Assembly (NCBI GenBank): GCA_937952235.1
Contig: CALFZM010000200.1
Coordinates: 1 to 56,976 of the forward strand
DNA from: an uncultured Opitutia bacterium
GTDB taxonomy: Bacteria; Verrucomicrobiota; Verrucomicrobiia; Opitutales; Opitutaceae
Direction: 5' to 3'
Length of the DNA stretch: 56,976 nt
Part shown: in pieces, positions 1-8,036 of the stretch
How the letters are laid out: every line of letters starts with the position of its first letter
How positions within the stretch are numbered: the stretch's first letter is position 1
The notes under the pieces: generated by a model
Seen by the model: the letters and a program-made list of their open reading frames with translations, nothing else
Databases searched by the model: none
What the model was told of the DNA's origin: nothing
Program-made: the position numbers and the translations under genes

Positions 1-1
1 G

Positions 2-1027
2 GCCGCCGATCCCGCCGCCGTCGCACGGCTGAACGACGGCACCGCCGCGGAGATCCGCGCCTGGCTCGCGGAGGCCCCGGCGTTCCGCGCGCGCTACGAG
101 GCGTACCTGGAGAAGTTCGGCGACCGCTGCCTCGAGGAGCTCAAGCTCGAGAGCCTCACGCTGCACGACGAGCCGCTCATGCTGCTGCGCGCCATCGGGC
201 GCTACGCCCGGCGCCTTGGGGCCGGGCAGCTCGCGGCGCTGGACCGCGACGAAGCCGCGTCGCGCCGTTCCGCCGAGGCGCGCGTGGCCGCCGCCCTCGC
301 CGGCCGGCCGCTGCGGCGGATCGTCTTCGGGTGGGTGATGCGCCACGCGCGGGCCCGCGTGCGCGACCGGGAGAACCTCCGGTTCGAGCGCACGCGGCTG
401 TTCGGCCGCGCGCGCCGGCTCATGCTGGAATTCGGCCGGCGGTTCCACGCCGCGGGCCGGCTGGCGGCGCCGCGCGATATCTTCTTCCTCACGGTCGAGG
501 AGGTGCTCGGGTTCGTCGAGGGCACCGCCGCCTCGGCCGACCTCGCCGGCCTGGCCGCCGTGCGGCAGCGCGAATTTGCGCGTTATCGCGGGCTCGCGCC
601 GGCCGACCGCTTCTCCACGTGGGGTGCGGTGCACCTCGGCAACACGTTCCAGGCCGATGCGCCCGCGGTCCCGCCGGAGGGCGACGCGCTGCGCGGCACC
701 GGCTGCTGTCCGGGCGTGGTGCGGGGGCGGGTGCGCCGGGTGACGGATCCCCGCGAGGCCGTGGTCCAGCCGGGCGAGATCCTCGTCGCGGCGCGCACCG
801 ATCCGGGCTGGATCATGCTCTTTCCCTCCGCCGGCGGGTTGCTCGTCGAGCACGGCAGCCTGCTGTCGCACTCTGCCATCGTCGCGCGCGAACTCGGCCT
901 GCCGGCGATCGTGGCGGTGCGCGGCGTGACCGCCTGGCTGCGCACGGGCGACCGGGTGGAGATGGACGGCGCCACCGGGGTCGTGCGCAAGCTGCCGCCG
1001 GAGCCGGCCGGGGAGACCGCGTCATGA
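2..1027 (+). CDS. PEP-utilising phosphotransferase, C-terminal part (5'-truncated by window edge)
   Basis: The reading frame is open at the left edge, so only the last ~341 residues are visible. The C-terminal ~95 residues form a PEP-utilising mobile (swivel) domain, with the phosphohistidine signature LLSHSAIVARELGLPAIV. The family passes phosphate from PEP, through this histidine, to a substrate held by an ATP-grasp domain, which here lies outside the window. The upstream segment (FGDRCLEELKLES) resembles the linker of PEP synthase-like and rifampin phosphotransferase-like proteins. The stop overlaps the next start as ATGA, so the following acetyltransferase is probably translationally coupled. 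Substrate unknown. Family assignment is secure; choosing between PEP synthase and an antibiotic or metabolite phosphotransferase would need the missing N-terminus. Confidence 0.85.
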   Translation, partial: AADPAAVARLNDGTAAEIRAWLAEAPAFRARYEAYLEKFGDRCLEELKLESLTLHDEPLMLLRAIGRYARRLGAGQLAALDRDEAASRRSAEARVAAALAGRPLRRIVFGWVMRHARARVRDRENLRFERTRLFGRARRLMLEFGRRFHAAGRLAAPRDIFFLTVEEVLGFVEGTAASADLAGLAAVRQREFARYRGLAPADRFSTWGAVHLGNTFQADAPAVPPEGDALRGTGCCPGVVRGRVRRVTDPREAVVQPGEILVAARTDPGWIMLFPSAGGLLVEHGSLLSHSAIVARELGLPAIVAVRGVTAWLRTGDRVEMDGATGVVRKLPPEPAGETAS

Positions 1028-1938
1028 GCGGCGACGGGCCCCCGGCCGACGAGTGGCTGCAGGTCACGGCCGACGGCGGCGCCGCCGAGGCGCGGCTGTG
1101 GTGGCGCTCGGTGCCGACCCTGCCCGGCGAGCGCGCGGGGATCGTGGGCGGATTCCGAGCGACCAGCGAGACGGCCGCGCGGGCGGTGCTCGCGCGCGCG
1201 GCCGCGGCATTGCGCGCGCAGGGCTGCACGTGCGCAATCGGGCCGATGGACGGCAGCACCTGGCGCAGCTACCGGTTCGTCACCGAGCCGGGCACGGCGC
1301 CGCCCTTCCTGCTCGAGCCGGCGCACCCGCCGGAGTGGCCGCGGTGGTGGGAGGCGGCCGGGTTCGCGCCGCTCGCCCGCTACTACTCGACCCTCACGCC
1401 CGACCTCGTGGCGCGCGACCAGCGGACGGAACGCGCCGGGGCGCGGCTGCGGGCGGCCGGCGTGACGATCCGCACCGTCGACCTCGCGCGCTTCGACGCG
1501 GAACTCGCCGCGGTGCACGCCGTCGCCCTGGCGGCGTTCGCGGACAACTTTCTCTACACGCCGCTCCCGCCGGCGGAGTTCGTCGCCCAGTACCAGGCTG
1601 CGCGCGCGCACCTTCGCCGCGAGTTCCTGCTGCTCGCGGAGCAGGCGGGCCGGCCGGTCGGGTTCGTCTTCGCGCTCCCCGACCTGCTGCAGGCGCAGCG
1701 CGGCGAGCCCGTGAGCACCGTGATCGTCAAGACCCTCGCGGTGCGGCCGGGCCGGGAATACGCGGGGCTGGGCGCCGTGCTCCTGGCGGAGGTGCACGCC
1801 GCGGCCCGCCGGCTGGGCTTCCGCCAGGCCATCCACGCGATGATGCACGCCCGCAACGTGTCCCGGAATCTCAGCGCCCGTTACGCGCGGACGATCCGCG
1901 GTTACGCGCTGTACGCGCGGGCGCTGGAAAACCCATGA
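1024..1938 (+). CDS. GNAT-like N-acetyltransferase
   Basis: A protein of 304 residues. The C-terminal half has a GNAT-type acetyl-CoA pattern: a strand VKTLAVRPGREYAGLGAVLL followed by a helix, where the family has its R/Q-x-x-G-x-G/A loop. The N-terminal ~110 residues are less typical, with the motif IGPMDGSTWRSYRF, also seen in larger GNAT proteins. The start was chosen at ATG 1024 because it overlaps the upstream stop (ATGA); its own stop overlaps the next ATG in the same way. It is therefore the middle gene of a tightly coupled trio with a PEP-utilising enzyme and an AMP-forming ligase. The acceptor is unknown. In this context it probably modifies the same small molecule or acyl intermediate. 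Confidence 0.8.
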   Translation: MSGDGPPADEWLQVTADGGAAEARLWWRSVPTLPGERAGIVGGFRATSETAARAVLARAAAALRAQGCTCAIGPMDGSTWRSYRFVTEPGTAPPFLLEPAHPPEWPRWWEAAGFAPLARYYSTLTPDLVARDQRTERAGARLRAAGVTIRTVDLARFDAELAAVHAVALAAFADNFLYTPLPPAEFVAQYQAARAHLRREFLLLAEQAGRPVGFVFALPDLLQAQRGEPVSTVIVKTLAVRPGREYAGLGAVLLAEVHAAARRLGFRQAIHAMMHARNVSRNLSARYARTIRGYALYARALENP

Positions 1939-3503
1939 CGATCGCGGACCTCCTGGCGGAGCAGGTGCGCGCGCGGCCCGCCGCGATCGCGCTCATCGAG
2001 GAACGCACCGGCCGCCGGCTCAGTTATGCCGACCTGGCGGCGGAGGTCGCCGCCGCCGCCGCCTGGCTCGAGGCGCGGGGGATCCGGCGGGGGGACGGCG
2101 TGCTGCTCTTCGTGCCGGTGTCGATCGACCTGTACGTGGCGCTGCTCGCGCTGTTCCGCCTGGGCGCGGTCGCGCTGCTGCTCGACCTGGGCGCCGGGCC
2201 CGGGCATGTGGCGGCCTGCTGCGAGCGGTGGCCGCCCGCCGCGCTGCTCGCGGTCCCGCTCGGCCATCTGCTGCGCCTGCGGTGCGCCGCGCTGCGCCGC
2301 ATCCCGCGGCGGATCGCCGTGGGGGGCTGGTTTCCCGGCGCGGACCGGTGGCCGGCCGGTGCCCGTATCCGGATGACGGACACCCTGGCCGCCGTCGCGC
2401 CGGATCACCCGGCGCTCGTGACGTTCACGAGCGGCAGCACCGGGGTGCCCAAGGCCGCGGTGCGCACGCATGGCTTCCTGCTCGCGCAGTTGCGGGCGGT
2501 GGTGCCGCACCTCGCGCTGGAGGCGGGCGAGGTGGACCTGGCGACGCTGCCGGTGTTCACGCTGGCCAGTCTCGCCGCGGGCGTGCAGACGGTGCTGCCA
2601 GCCTTCGACCTGCGCCACCCGGGCCGGGTCGCAGGCGCGGATGTCGCCGCCGCCATCGCGCGCCACGGGGTGACGCGCCTCACGGCGTCGCCGGCGCTGC
2701 TGGCCGGCCTCGCGCGCCACGCCGGCACCAGCGGGAAACCGCTCTCGACGCTGCGCAAGATCTTCACGGGCGGTGCGCCGGTGTTCGCGCGGGTTCTGCG
2801 TGACCTGGCGGACGCGGCGCCGCAGGCGCGGGTGACGGCCGTCTACGGCTCGACGGAGGCGGAGCCGATCGCGCACGTCGATGCGCGGGAAATCGCGCCT
2901 GAGGACGAAGCGGCCATGGGCGGAGGCGCCGGCCTGCTCGCCGGCCGGCCGGTGGCGGAGTTGAAGCTGAAGGTGCTGCGCGATCGCTGGGGGGAGCCGC
3001 GTGGAACGATGTCGGCCGCCGAATTCGCCGCCGAGACCCTGGCGACCGGCGCCGTCGGGGAGATTGTGGTGAGCGGGACGCATGTCCTGGCCGGGTATCT
3101 GGACGGCGTGGGCGAGGCGGAGACGAAGTTCACGGTCGGAGCGGAGCGCTGGCACCGGACGGGGGACGCGGGCTGGCTCGATCCTTCGGGCCGGCTCTGG
3201 CTCGCCGGCAGGTGCGCGGCACGCATCGTGGATGAGACGGGGGTGCTCTATCCGTTCGCGGCGGAGTGCGTCGCGATGCAGTTTCCCGCGGTGCGGCAGG
3301 CGGCGTTCGTCGCCCATGCGGGCCGGAGATGGCTGCTTGTGGCGGCCGCGGAGACGCCGGAGTTGCGTGTCGAGCTTGCCGCCGCACTGGCCTGGGCGAA
3401 GCCGGATGTGATCCGGTTCCGCCGCGAGCTCCCCGTCGACCGGCGGCACAACGCGAAGATCGATTATCCGGCGCTGCGGCGGGAGCTTGATCGGATGGGA
3501 TGA
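1935..3503 (+). CDS. AMP-dependent acyl synthetase/ligase
   Basis: A protein of 522 residues of the ANL superfamily, which activates a carboxylate as acyl-AMP and usually passes it to CoA or a carrier. Visible motifs are the phosphate loop TFTSGSTGVPKAAV (about residues 163-176), the A5 motif YGSTEAEP (about 304), the ribose-binding aspartate in WHRTGDAGWLD (about 406) and the C-terminal lysine in NAKIDYP. The start overlaps the acetyltransferase stop (ATGA). The set resembles fatty acyl or OleC-like ligases, but YGSTEAEP and a ~45-residue insert before the GEIVVSG motif leave the substrate open. It is followed by a repeat element and convergent genes, so it ends the operon. Confidence 0.88.
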   Translation: MTIADLLAEQVRARPAAIALIEERTGRRLSYADLAAEVAAAAAWLEARGIRRGDGVLLFVPVSIDLYVALLALFRLGAVALLLDLGAGPGHVAACCERWPPAALLAVPLGHLLRLRCAALRRIPRRIAVGGWFPGADRWPAGARIRMTDTLAAVAPDHPALVTFTSGSTGVPKAAVRTHGFLLAQLRAVVPHLALEAGEVDLATLPVFTLASLAAGVQTVLPAFDLRHPGRVAGADVAAAIARHGVTRLTASPALLAGLARHAGTSGKPLSTLRKIFTGGAPVFARVLRDLADAAPQARVTAVYGSTEAEPIAHVDAREIAPEDEAAMGGGAGLLAGRPVAELKLKVLRDRWGEPRGTMSAAEFAAETLATGAVGEIVVSGTHVLAGYLDGVGEAETKFTVGAERWHRTGDAGWLDPSGRLWLAGRCAARIVDETGVLYPFAAECVAMQFPAVRQAAFVAHAGRRWLLVAAAETPELRVELAAALAWAKPDVIRFRRELPVDRRHNAKIDYPALRRELDRMG

Positions 3504-3542
3504 CGGGCGGCCGCCGAAGGAGATTGGGTCCCCAGCCGGACT

Positions 3543-3674
3543 CATGCCGTTGGCCTTCAAGACAGCCGTGGAAACGGCCGCACGGAAAGGTGGAGCGGCT
3601 TGTCCTCAAGCTGCTGCGGACCGGTCCACCGCACGTCAGCCGCCTGGGGACAGGCGGCTCCACCCAACGGCATG
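3543..3674. repeat. Dispersed palindromic element, copy A
   Basis: A 132-bp intergenic element bounded by perfect 11-bp terminal inverted repeats (CATGCCGTTGG and CCAACGGCATG). It contains a strong hairpin at 3639-3658, GCCGCCTG-GGGA-CAGGCGGC. Closely similar copies lie at 34977-35113 (same orientation) and at 24556-24655 and 39272-39406 (inverted). A second right-end-like motif, CCCAACGGCATCGTGGG, follows immediately. It lies between convergent genes, so the hairpin could act as a bidirectional terminator. No transposase is encoded. It looks like a MITE or REP-like element. Confidence 0.85.
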
Positions 3675-3764
3675 GTGGACCTAGCCCAACGGCATCGTGG
3701 GCTCAGGGCGGAGTCGCCGCGCGATCGGATCGTCGATCCGCGAGGCAAACTCCCTTCCCTCCTT

Positions 3765-5111
3765 TCAGCGTCCGAGCGCGAAGAGTTTCGTGCCGGTCCG
3801 CACGTAGAGGTTGCCCTGGGAGATCGCGACGCTCGAACGGTGACGCGTGTCGTCGCCGACGTCCTTGAAGTTGGCCGAATGGAGCAGCTTGAACTCGGTG
3901 CCGCCGGCCTGGACGACGAAGACATCGGCGTCGAAGTTCATCATGTAGATCTTGCCGTCGGCCGCGGTCGGCGAGCTTTGGAACACCGACCGGCCGCCGA
4001 GCTCACCGCTCCAGACGACCTTGCCGTCGGCCGGATTGATGCAGAACAGCTTTTTCTTCGTCCCGTTCAGGATGTAGAATTTTCCTTCGTAGAAGAGCGG
4101 CGTCGGCACGTCGGTCGTGACGTCGCGCTCGTTGGGCGAGGGCGCCGCCTCGGCCGCGTCCTCGACGGGCTGCACGTGGCTCTGCCAGGCGAGCGCCTTG
4201 TGCGTGAGCGTGCCGCTCTGGCCCGCGCGCAGGGCGTAGACCGGGGCGTTCTTCGGCCCGCAGGCGAGGATCATGCCTTCGCCGACGGTGGGCGACGGCA
4301 CCAGCCGCCAGTGGCCGATCCGCGTCGGGTTCCAGGTGCCCCAGCGCCAGAGTTCGCGGCCGTTCGCCGGATCGTGACCGGAGATCGCGTCGCCGCCGAC
4401 GACGACCAGCTCAGAGCGGCCGTTGTGCGTGAAGGGCAGTGGCGTGCTGAAGGCCTCGCGCGACTCCGCGACGGCATCGGAGTGACGCAGCGCGCGCCAG
4501 AGGTCCTTGCCGGTCGCGGGATCGAGCGCGAGCAGGTAGGACTCGTTGCCCGTCGGCTTGCCCCGGCCGCGCACGGCGACATCGCGCTGCAGCACCTGCA
4601 TGACGAGCTGGCCGTTGTGCAGCAGCGGGCTGGTGGAGAACGTCCACTGGAACGCGAACGGCCCGAGGTTGCGGCTCCAGAGCTTCCTGCCCGCGAAATC
4701 GAAGGCGACGAGGTCGCCGGTGCCGTAGAAGAAGATCGCGAGCTTGCCGTCGGTCACCGGCGACGGGGAGCAGGTGTTGCTGTACTGGCCGTCCACGGCC
4801 GACTGTCCGGTCTCCGCGCGCCAGAGTTCCTTGCCCGTCTTCCGGTCGAGGCAGAGCGCGTATTGCTTCTCCGACTTGGTGTCGGCCGCGGTCAGGAAGA
4901 CGCGGTCGCCCCAGACGATCGGTGTCGCGGCGGACGAGCCCGGCAGGGCGACGGACCATTTCACGTTCTCGGTCGGGCTGAACCTGGCCGGCAGGCCCTT
5001 TTCGGGGCTCGAGCCGTTATGGAACGGCCCGCGCCAGTTGGCCCAATTTTCAGCGTGAAGCAGGGAGACGAACAGCAACAGGAAGGCGGGCAGGGCGAGG
5101 AGACGGAGCAT
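3765..5111 (-). CDS. Secreted PQQ-like beta-propeller repeat protein
   Basis: A protein of 448 residues starting at ATG 5111, chosen because MLRLLALPAFLLLFVSLLHA is a clean signal peptide; a longer in-frame start (5213) would bury it. The body consists of PQQ/BamB-type propeller blades, with repeated patterns such as LDRKTGKELWRAETG, LDPATGKDLWRA and INPADGKVVWSGEL. The opening NWANWRGPFHNGSSPEKGLP is typical of the many exported planctomycete and verrucomicrobial propeller proteins. These probably act as periplasmic or outer-membrane binding scaffolds; there is no evidence for bound PQQ or a dehydrogenase domain. It is monocistronic in appearance, with 219 bp separating it from the upstream P450 gene. 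Confidence 0.85.
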   Translation of the reverse strand: MLRLLALPAFLLLFVSLLHAENWANWRGPFHNGSSPEKGLPARFSPTENVKWSVALPGSSAATPIVWGDRVFLTAADTKSEKQYALCLDRKTGKELWRAETGQSAVDGQYSNTCSPSPVTDGKLAIFFYGTGDLVAFDFAGRKLWSRNLGPFAFQWTFSTSPLLHNGQLVMQVLQRDVAVRGRGKPTGNESYLLALDPATGKDLWRALRHSDAVAESREAFSTPLPFTHNGRSELVVVGGDAISGHDPANGRELWRWGTWNPTRIGHWRLVPSPTVGEGMILACGPKNAPVYALRAGQSGTLTHKALAWQSHVQPVEDAAEAAPSPNERDVTTDVPTPLFYEGKFYILNGTKKKLFCINPADGKVVWSGELGGRSVFQSSPTAADGKIYMMNFDADVFVVQAGGTEFKLLHSANFKDVGDDTRHRSSVAISQGNLYVRTGTKLFALGR

Positions 5112-5144
5112 GGGACGCGAAGGTTGACGGGTTGACCGGGCTGC

Positions 5145-5165
5145 GACGGCCGTGGGGTGGCCGTC
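5145..5165. other. Hairpin in the P450/PQQ-protein spacer
   Basis: A perfect 7-bp inverted repeat, GACGGCC and GGCCGTC, with a 7-nt G-rich loop. It lies 34 bp upstream of the propeller gene start on the minus strand. It could be a 5'-UTR structure or the end of the P450 transcript. No T-tract follows, so a classic intrinsic terminator is not supported. Confidence 0.3.
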
Positions 5166-5330
5166 GTCCACGGCATTGGGACTAGGCGGAATTCCACGGA
5201 GGAGTCGAAGCAAACCGGCTGCGATTCGCCATCGGGGGCGCCGATCGGCGGAAGTCGGCGCGCGTCCCTGCGCCGCTGCGTTCGGCCCGTCACGATCCCT
5301 CCGGGTCGCGACCGCGCCAGTCTGGCTGAC

Positions 5331-6668
5331 TCAGCGCCGCTCGAGATGCGCGGGCACGACGCCCGCGGGGCGGAGGGTGAGGCCGGCGAGGGCGGCGGGA
5401 AATCCGGCGGGCAGCGCGACGCGGAAGCGCGCCAGCAGCACGGCGAGCACGAGCCGCGCCTCGAGCAGGGCGAAATGCTGGCCGATGCACTGGTGCGGGC
5501 CGGCGCCAAACGGCAGGAAGCCATCCTCCAGTCCGGGCGGCGTCCGGTGGAGGAAACGCTCCGGCTGGAATGCCGCGGGCTCCAGCCAGGCGGCGGCCAA
5601 GCGCTGGGTCACGGCCGGCGAGACGACGACGCCCGCGCCGGCCGGCACGGGGCAGCCGTCGAGGGTATCCGACGTGCGGAGACGCCGTTCCGCCAGCCAG
5701 ATGGCGGGGTGGAGCCGGAGGGTCTCCTGCAGGGCGGCGTCGAGATGCACGAGGCGGGGCACGTCCGCGAGCCCCGGGAGCCGGCCCGCGAGCGCGGAGT
5801 CGAGCTCGGCGGCCACCGGGGCAGCCGCGGCGGGATGCACGGCCAGTTCCGCCAGAGCCCAGACGATCGTGCTCGCCGTCGTCTCGTGGCCGGCGAGCAG
5901 GAACGTGACGAGGTGGTCGCGAATCTCCTTTTCGGGCAGGGGCGTGCCGTCCTCGTCGCGGGCGGAGAGGAGGGCGCCAAGCAGATCGTCCTCGTGGGCG
6001 GGCGCGGCCCGGCGGGCGGCGACCAGCTCCGCCACCAGGCCGTCGATTGCGGCGAGGGCGCGGCGAAAGCGGAGGTGGCGGGCCGTGGGCAGCGCGAGCG
6101 GCAACGCGGCGAGCGTGCGGGCGCGGCGGAACAGCTCGTCCACGAGCACCGGATACGCCTCCGCCATGACGGCGGCGCGCGGGCCGAGATCGGCACCGAA
6201 GAGCGTGCGGCCCGTGATCGTGAACGTGAGCCGGCCGATGTCGGCGGCGAGGTCGACCGGACGGCCGGCGGCCGCCGCCTCGCTCCAGTCCGCGGCCAGC
6301 CGGGCGGTCGCGTCGACGGTGGTGGTCGCAAGCGCGGCGAGGCGGCCGGCGTGGAAGAGCGGCTGCGCGAGCCGGCGGTGACGCCGCCAGGCCTCGCCTT
6401 CGCTGCTGAGCAGGCTCTCGCCGGTCACCAGCCGGATCTGCCGGGCGCTGCGCCCGTCGCGCGCATAGAGCGCGGCGCGGGTGTGGAGCACCTCGCGGAT
6501 CAGCCCCGGCGACGTGACGAGGAAATAGGGGAACGGGCCGAGCTGCAGGCGCACGAGCGGACCGAAGGCGGCGGCACGGTGCAGGAAGCCGAGCGGGTCG
6601 CGGCGGAAGGCGAGCGCGTGGCCGAACAGGGGATGTCCCGGCGGGGCGGGGATGGCGGACGGCGTCAT
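5331..6668 (-). CDS. Cytochrome P450
   Basis: A protein of 445 residues of the soluble bacterial P450 type, with no N-terminal anchor. It has the I-helix oxygen-binding motif LLAGHETTAS, the ExxR motif in QETLRLHP, PERF, and the heme-ligand loop FLPFGAGPHQCIG with the axial cysteine at about residue 394. The organisation is like CYP102/CYP110-type fatty acid or terpenoid hydroxylases. The ATG at 6668 overlaps the stop of the upstream sulfotransferase (ATGA), so the two are co-translated. This suggests a hydroxylation-then-sulfation pair. No ferredoxin or reductase gene is adjacent, so electrons must come from elsewhere. Substrate unknown. Confidence 0.95.
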   Translation of the reverse strand: MTPSAIPAPPGHPLFGHALAFRRDPLGFLHRAAAFGPLVRLQLGPFPYFLVTSPGLIREVLHTRAALYARDGRSARQIRLVTGESLLSSEGEAWRRHRRLAQPLFHAGRLAALATTTVDATARLAADWSEAAAAGRPVDLAADIGRLTFTITGRTLFGADLGPRAAVMAEAYPVLVDELFRRARTLAALPLALPTARHLRFRRALAAIDGLVAELVAARRAAPAHEDDLLGALLSARDEDGTPLPEKEIRDHLVTFLLAGHETTASTIVWALAELAVHPAAAAPVAAELDSALAGRLPGLADVPRLVHLDAALQETLRLHPAIWLAERRLRTSDTLDGCPVPAGAGVVVSPAVTQRLAAAWLEPAAFQPERFLHRTPPGLEDGFLPFGAGPHQCIGQHFALLEARLVLAVLLARFRVALPAGFPAALAGLTLRPAGVVPAHLERR

Positions 6669-7789
6669 CGGTCGTAGCCCCAGCGGGCGAAGTTCGGCGC
6701 GGCGGCTTCGTCGACCCGGGCGCGGGTGGCGGCGTCGAGCGGGGCGAACCGGTTTTTTTCGTAGTCGCGCAGGGTCGCGACGTAGGCCTCCACCCGGGCG
6801 CGGGCCGGCGTGAAGTCGGGCAGGCCGAGGGCGGCGTAGGTGCGGGCGACGGCGCCGACCGGATCGCGTTCGAGCTCGTCGAAGCCCAGCTCGTGAAAAC
6901 GCCCGGCCGGAATCAGCGGCTGGTCGCGGAAAAACGCGGCGAAGAGCGCGCGGTAGCGCGCGAGGATCTCGTCGGACACCCGCCCGCGGTCGGGTCGTTG
7001 CAGGTAAGTGTGCCAGAGCACGGTGTCGTAGAAGTGGAGCTGGCTGCGGTACACCTCGTAGGGGTGCCGGTGGATGTGCACGAAGCGGGCATCGGGAAAG
7101 AGTTCCAGGAGGAGCCGGACCTTGGCGGTGTGCGACGGCGATTTCAGCAGGAGCGGCCGCTGCCCGTGGCGGAAGGTCAGCTTGCGCACGAAATGCAGGA
7201 GGGCGTCCTGCCAGGCCGACTTCTCCTCCCGGCTGGCGGTGTCGAAGCTGAGGAAGCGTTCGTAGCGCGGCATCGCGCGCGGAAACGACATGCCCAGGTA
7301 GAGCGAGCGGAGCGAGAGCAGGGCGGGGGCGAACTCCTCCTCCTGCGGCGAGGCGAAGCTCAGCGCCATGTTGTCCATCAGCCGCCGCTTCGGCACCAGC
7401 CAGGCGAAGCGGCGGGCGTTCACCGCCTCGGTGGTGAGGAACGTGGCGGGGTTGACGACCTGGTAGGTGTTGGGGAACGCGAACCGCGGGTCCTGGGCGA
7501 GCAGGTTGTGCAGGTGGGTCGTGCCGCTGCGCCAATGGCCCAGGATGAAGATCGGTGGATGCAGGATCGGCGTCGCGGCCACCTGGGCGCCATGCCGCCG
7601 GGATTCGCGGCGGGCATAGGCGGAATTGAACAGGCTCAGCAGCGAAACGAACGCCGCGCGATGCCAGTAGGGCGGGTCGACGGCGAAGTCGTTTTCGCGC
7701 AGCAGCCGCCACCAGTTGCCCGCGGTGATGCCTGCGAGGTAGTTGTGCGAGATGCTCCAGCGGTGCTTCAGCGGCCCGGCCACGGGCAA
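6665..7789 (-). CDS. PAPS-dependent sulfotransferase family protein
   Basis: About 374 residues. It shows the 5'-phosphosulfate-binding loop GHWRSGTTHL (residues 84-93) and the 3'-phosphate-binding segment RFVHIHRHPYEVYRSQ, the two PAPS-contact motifs of Sulfotransfer_1/3 enzymes. No signal peptide is seen, so it should act in the cytosol or at the membrane face. The first in-frame initiator is TTG at 7789; a GTG lies two codons downstream, and there is no upstream ATG or clear Shine-Dalgarno site, so the start is uncertain. It is coupled to the P450 by a 4-bp overlap. The acceptor is probably a hydroxyl the P450 creates, or a lipid or sugar hydroxyl. Confidence 0.88.
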   Translation of the reverse strand: MPVAGPLKHRWSISHNYLAGITAGNWWRLLRENDFAVDPPYWHRAAFVSLLSLFNSAYARRESRRHGAQVAATPILHPPIFILGHWRSGTTHLHNLLAQDPRFAFPNTYQVVNPATFLTTEAVNARRFAWLVPKRRLMDNMALSFASPQEEEFAPALLSLRSLYLGMSFPRAMPRYERFLSFDTASREEKSAWQDALLHFVRKLTFRHGQRPLLLKSPSHTAKVRLLLELFPDARFVHIHRHPYEVYRSQLHFYDTVLWHTYLQRPDRGRVSDEILARYRALFAAFFRDQPLIPAGRFHELGFDELERDPVGAVARTYAALGLPDFTPARARVEAYVATLRDYEKNRFAPLDAATRARVDEAAAPNFARWGYDR

Positions 7790-7864
7790 AGAGGTAGGGA
7801 GGGAGCGGAGGGGAAGGAATGCGAAAACGCGGGCGGACGGCTCAATCCTTCAGATCCGTCCCGC

Positions 7865-7996
7865 GCAGAAACGCAGAGACGCAGAGGCGCGCGCCGCACG
7901 ATCGAAGAACGGGCCGGTGGCGGGAGCGAATCGAGAAACGTGTCAATAGGTCCGCGGCGCCGAAAAGGCCCGGTCTTCTCTGCGCCTCTGCGCGCG
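7865..7996. repeat. Imperfect inverted repeat of CGCAGAGACGCAGAGG type
   Basis: The left arm (7865-7893) carries CGCAGAGACGCAGAGGCGCG. The right arm (7975-7996) carries CTTCTCTGCGCCTCTGCGCG, nearly its reverse complement. The element fills most of the 247-bp gap between the sulfotransferase and sufS, both on the minus strand. No gene is supported in the gap. Function unknown; this class of short intergenic repeat is common in several bacterial phyla. Confidence 0.7.
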
Positions 7997-8036
7997 ACAC
8001 CTCCGAAACTCGGCCTGAGACTTCCTGCCCGCGGGC

